24,056 nt of DNA from NCBI GenBank assembly GCA_020343755.1, contig CP070810.1, positions 804,401-828,456 on the forward strand, given 5' to 3'. Position numbers and translations under genes: made by a program. Positions within the stretch are counted from its first letter, which is position 1; each line of letters begins with the position of its first letter. Shown in pieces: positions 23,386-24,056 of this stretch. The notes under the pieces are model-generated. The model ran no database searches. It saw only the letters and a program-made list of their open reading frames with translations, and had not been told where the DNA came from. This DNA comes from Dehalococcoidia bacterium (GTDB taxonomy: Bacteria > Chloroflexota > Dehalococcoidia > Dehalococcoidales > E44-bin46).

Positions 23386-24056
23386 ATGAAAAAATTTACC
23401 AGGACAATATCCGGGGTTACACCGGTAGCAGTGATGACCCTACCTCTGAAGTGCCCGGGACAATGTATCTATTGTCCTACCTACTCAGTTACACCTCAGA
23501 GCTATACCCCTGAGTCACCAGCAGTGTTACGAGGTAGGGAATGTGGGTATGATGCCAAGAAACAGATTAAGCTAAGATTAAAAGTCCTCTCCGAGATGGG
23601 ACACCCCACCGATAAGGTTGAGCTGATAGTCATGGGAGGCACCTTTCCCGCCTTTCCTAAAGATTACCAGTACCAGTTTATTAAAGACTGCTTTGATGCC
23701 CTAAATGGCAAGGAATCATCTACTTTAGAGGAAGCAAAGAAAATTAATGAAACGGCTAACCATCGTTGCGTGGGTCTATGCATAGAAACTAGACCCGATT
23801 GGTGTGGGCAGGAGGAGATAGATAGGATGCTTGAGTTTGGCACTACCAGGGTTGAACTCGGAGTCCAGACCTTAGACGACGAAATCTACCAAGTGGTCAG
23901 AAGAGGGCACACCGTAGAAGATGTAGTTAAGGCCACCACCTTGCTCAAGGAGCATGGCTTTAAGGTACACTACCACTGGATGCCGGGGCTACCTGGCTCA
24001 ACCCCAGAAATGGACCTAGAGCTATCCCAAAGGCTGTTTGATGATGCTCGATTTAG
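23386..24056 (+). CDS. elp3: Elp3-type radical SAM tRNA uridine(34) acetyltransferase, partial
   Basis: First 223 residues of an Elp3 protein that runs off the window end. Elp3 uses a radical SAM domain and an acetyl-CoA domain to place a carboxymethyl group on C5 of wobble uridine in tRNA. It starts KKFTRTISGVTPVAVM, then has the [4Fe-4S] cysteines Cys23, Cys27 and Cys30 (CPGQCIYC), PQSYTPESPA, DKVELIVMGGTF, RCVGLCIETRPD, TTRVELGVQ, RRGHTVEDVV and FKVHYHWMPGLPG, all Elp3 signatures. The C-terminal acetyltransferase domain is not in view. An in-frame TAG at 23350 confirms that the ~80-residue N-terminal extension of eukaryotic Elp3 is absent. No clear ribosome site precedes ATG 23386. Confidence 0.95.
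   Translation, partial: MKKFTRTISGVTPVAVMTLPLKCPGQCIYCPTYSVTPQSYTPESPAVLRGRECGYDAKKQIKLRLKVLSEMGHPTDKVELIVMGGTFPAFPKDYQYQFIKDCFDALNGKESSTLEEAKKINETANHRCVGLCIETRPDWCGQEEIDRMLEFGTTRVELGVQTLDDEIYQVVRRGHTVEDVVKATTLLKEHGFKVHYHWMPGLPGSTPEMDLELSQRLFDDARF

Noticed and set aside
1..24056. CRISPR arrays, insertion sequences, integrases, prophage or toxin-antitoxin genes.
   Set aside because: None seen. All large frames are housekeeping, lipid, regulatory or tRNA-modification genes, with no transposase or regularly spaced repeats.

Overview
This 24 kb window reads as an ordinary-composition bacterial chromosome segment with dense, operonic genes and frequent TTG and GTG starts. I infer Chloroflexota, class Dehalococcoidia. 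The main clue is the Elp3 at the right edge, which has the short N-terminus and radical-SAM spacing I recall for the Dehalococcoides mccartyi enzyme. The ECF sigma factor/DUF5667 pair and rpoBC lying apart from rplJL fit the same assignment. This is recall, not a database match.

Left block (1-2609, minus strand): yceD-rpmF-fabK-fabD, a ribosomal protein and fatty-acid operon whose last visible gene, fabD, stops about 60 codons early. A divergent promoter region (2610-2912) separates it from rpoB-rpoC (2913-10488), which ends at a hairpin. Next comes ruvB with its own extended -10 promoter. Its reading frame has no ATG, GTG or TTG at the expected start, but it has an ATA placed just after a strong ribosome binding site. 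A perfect 12-bp palindrome lies between the convergent ruvB and the next minus-strand block.

Middle block (11798-14954, minus strand): ECF sigma factor, DUF5667 membrane protein (probable anti-sigma), SIMPL-domain lipoprotein and exported DUF5666-like protein, which looks like a self-contained envelope-response cassette. A short sequence motif is shared by the two downstream intergenic gaps. rimI (15157-15819) is divergent from it.

Fatty-acid operon (15954-20878, plus strand), behind a near-consensus promoter: two MaoC/HadAB-like dehydratase subunits, plsX, acpP, an enoyl-ACP reductase III (fabL type), fabF and fabG. With fabK in the left block, the window encodes two unrelated enoyl-ACP reductases. 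No fabH or fabZ is seen here. A DegV-family fatty-acid-binding gene follows convergently. It is flanked on its far side by a decayed copy of the fabG 3' end.

Right edge (21899-24056): a small unrecognised membrane protein, a class I methyltransferase with Trm9/ALKBH8-like features, an intergenic stretch with two strong hairpins, and elp3 running off the end. Elp3 and Trm9 act in sequence on tRNA wobble uridine in eukaryotes, so this divergent pair is the most interesting functional hypothesis in the window.
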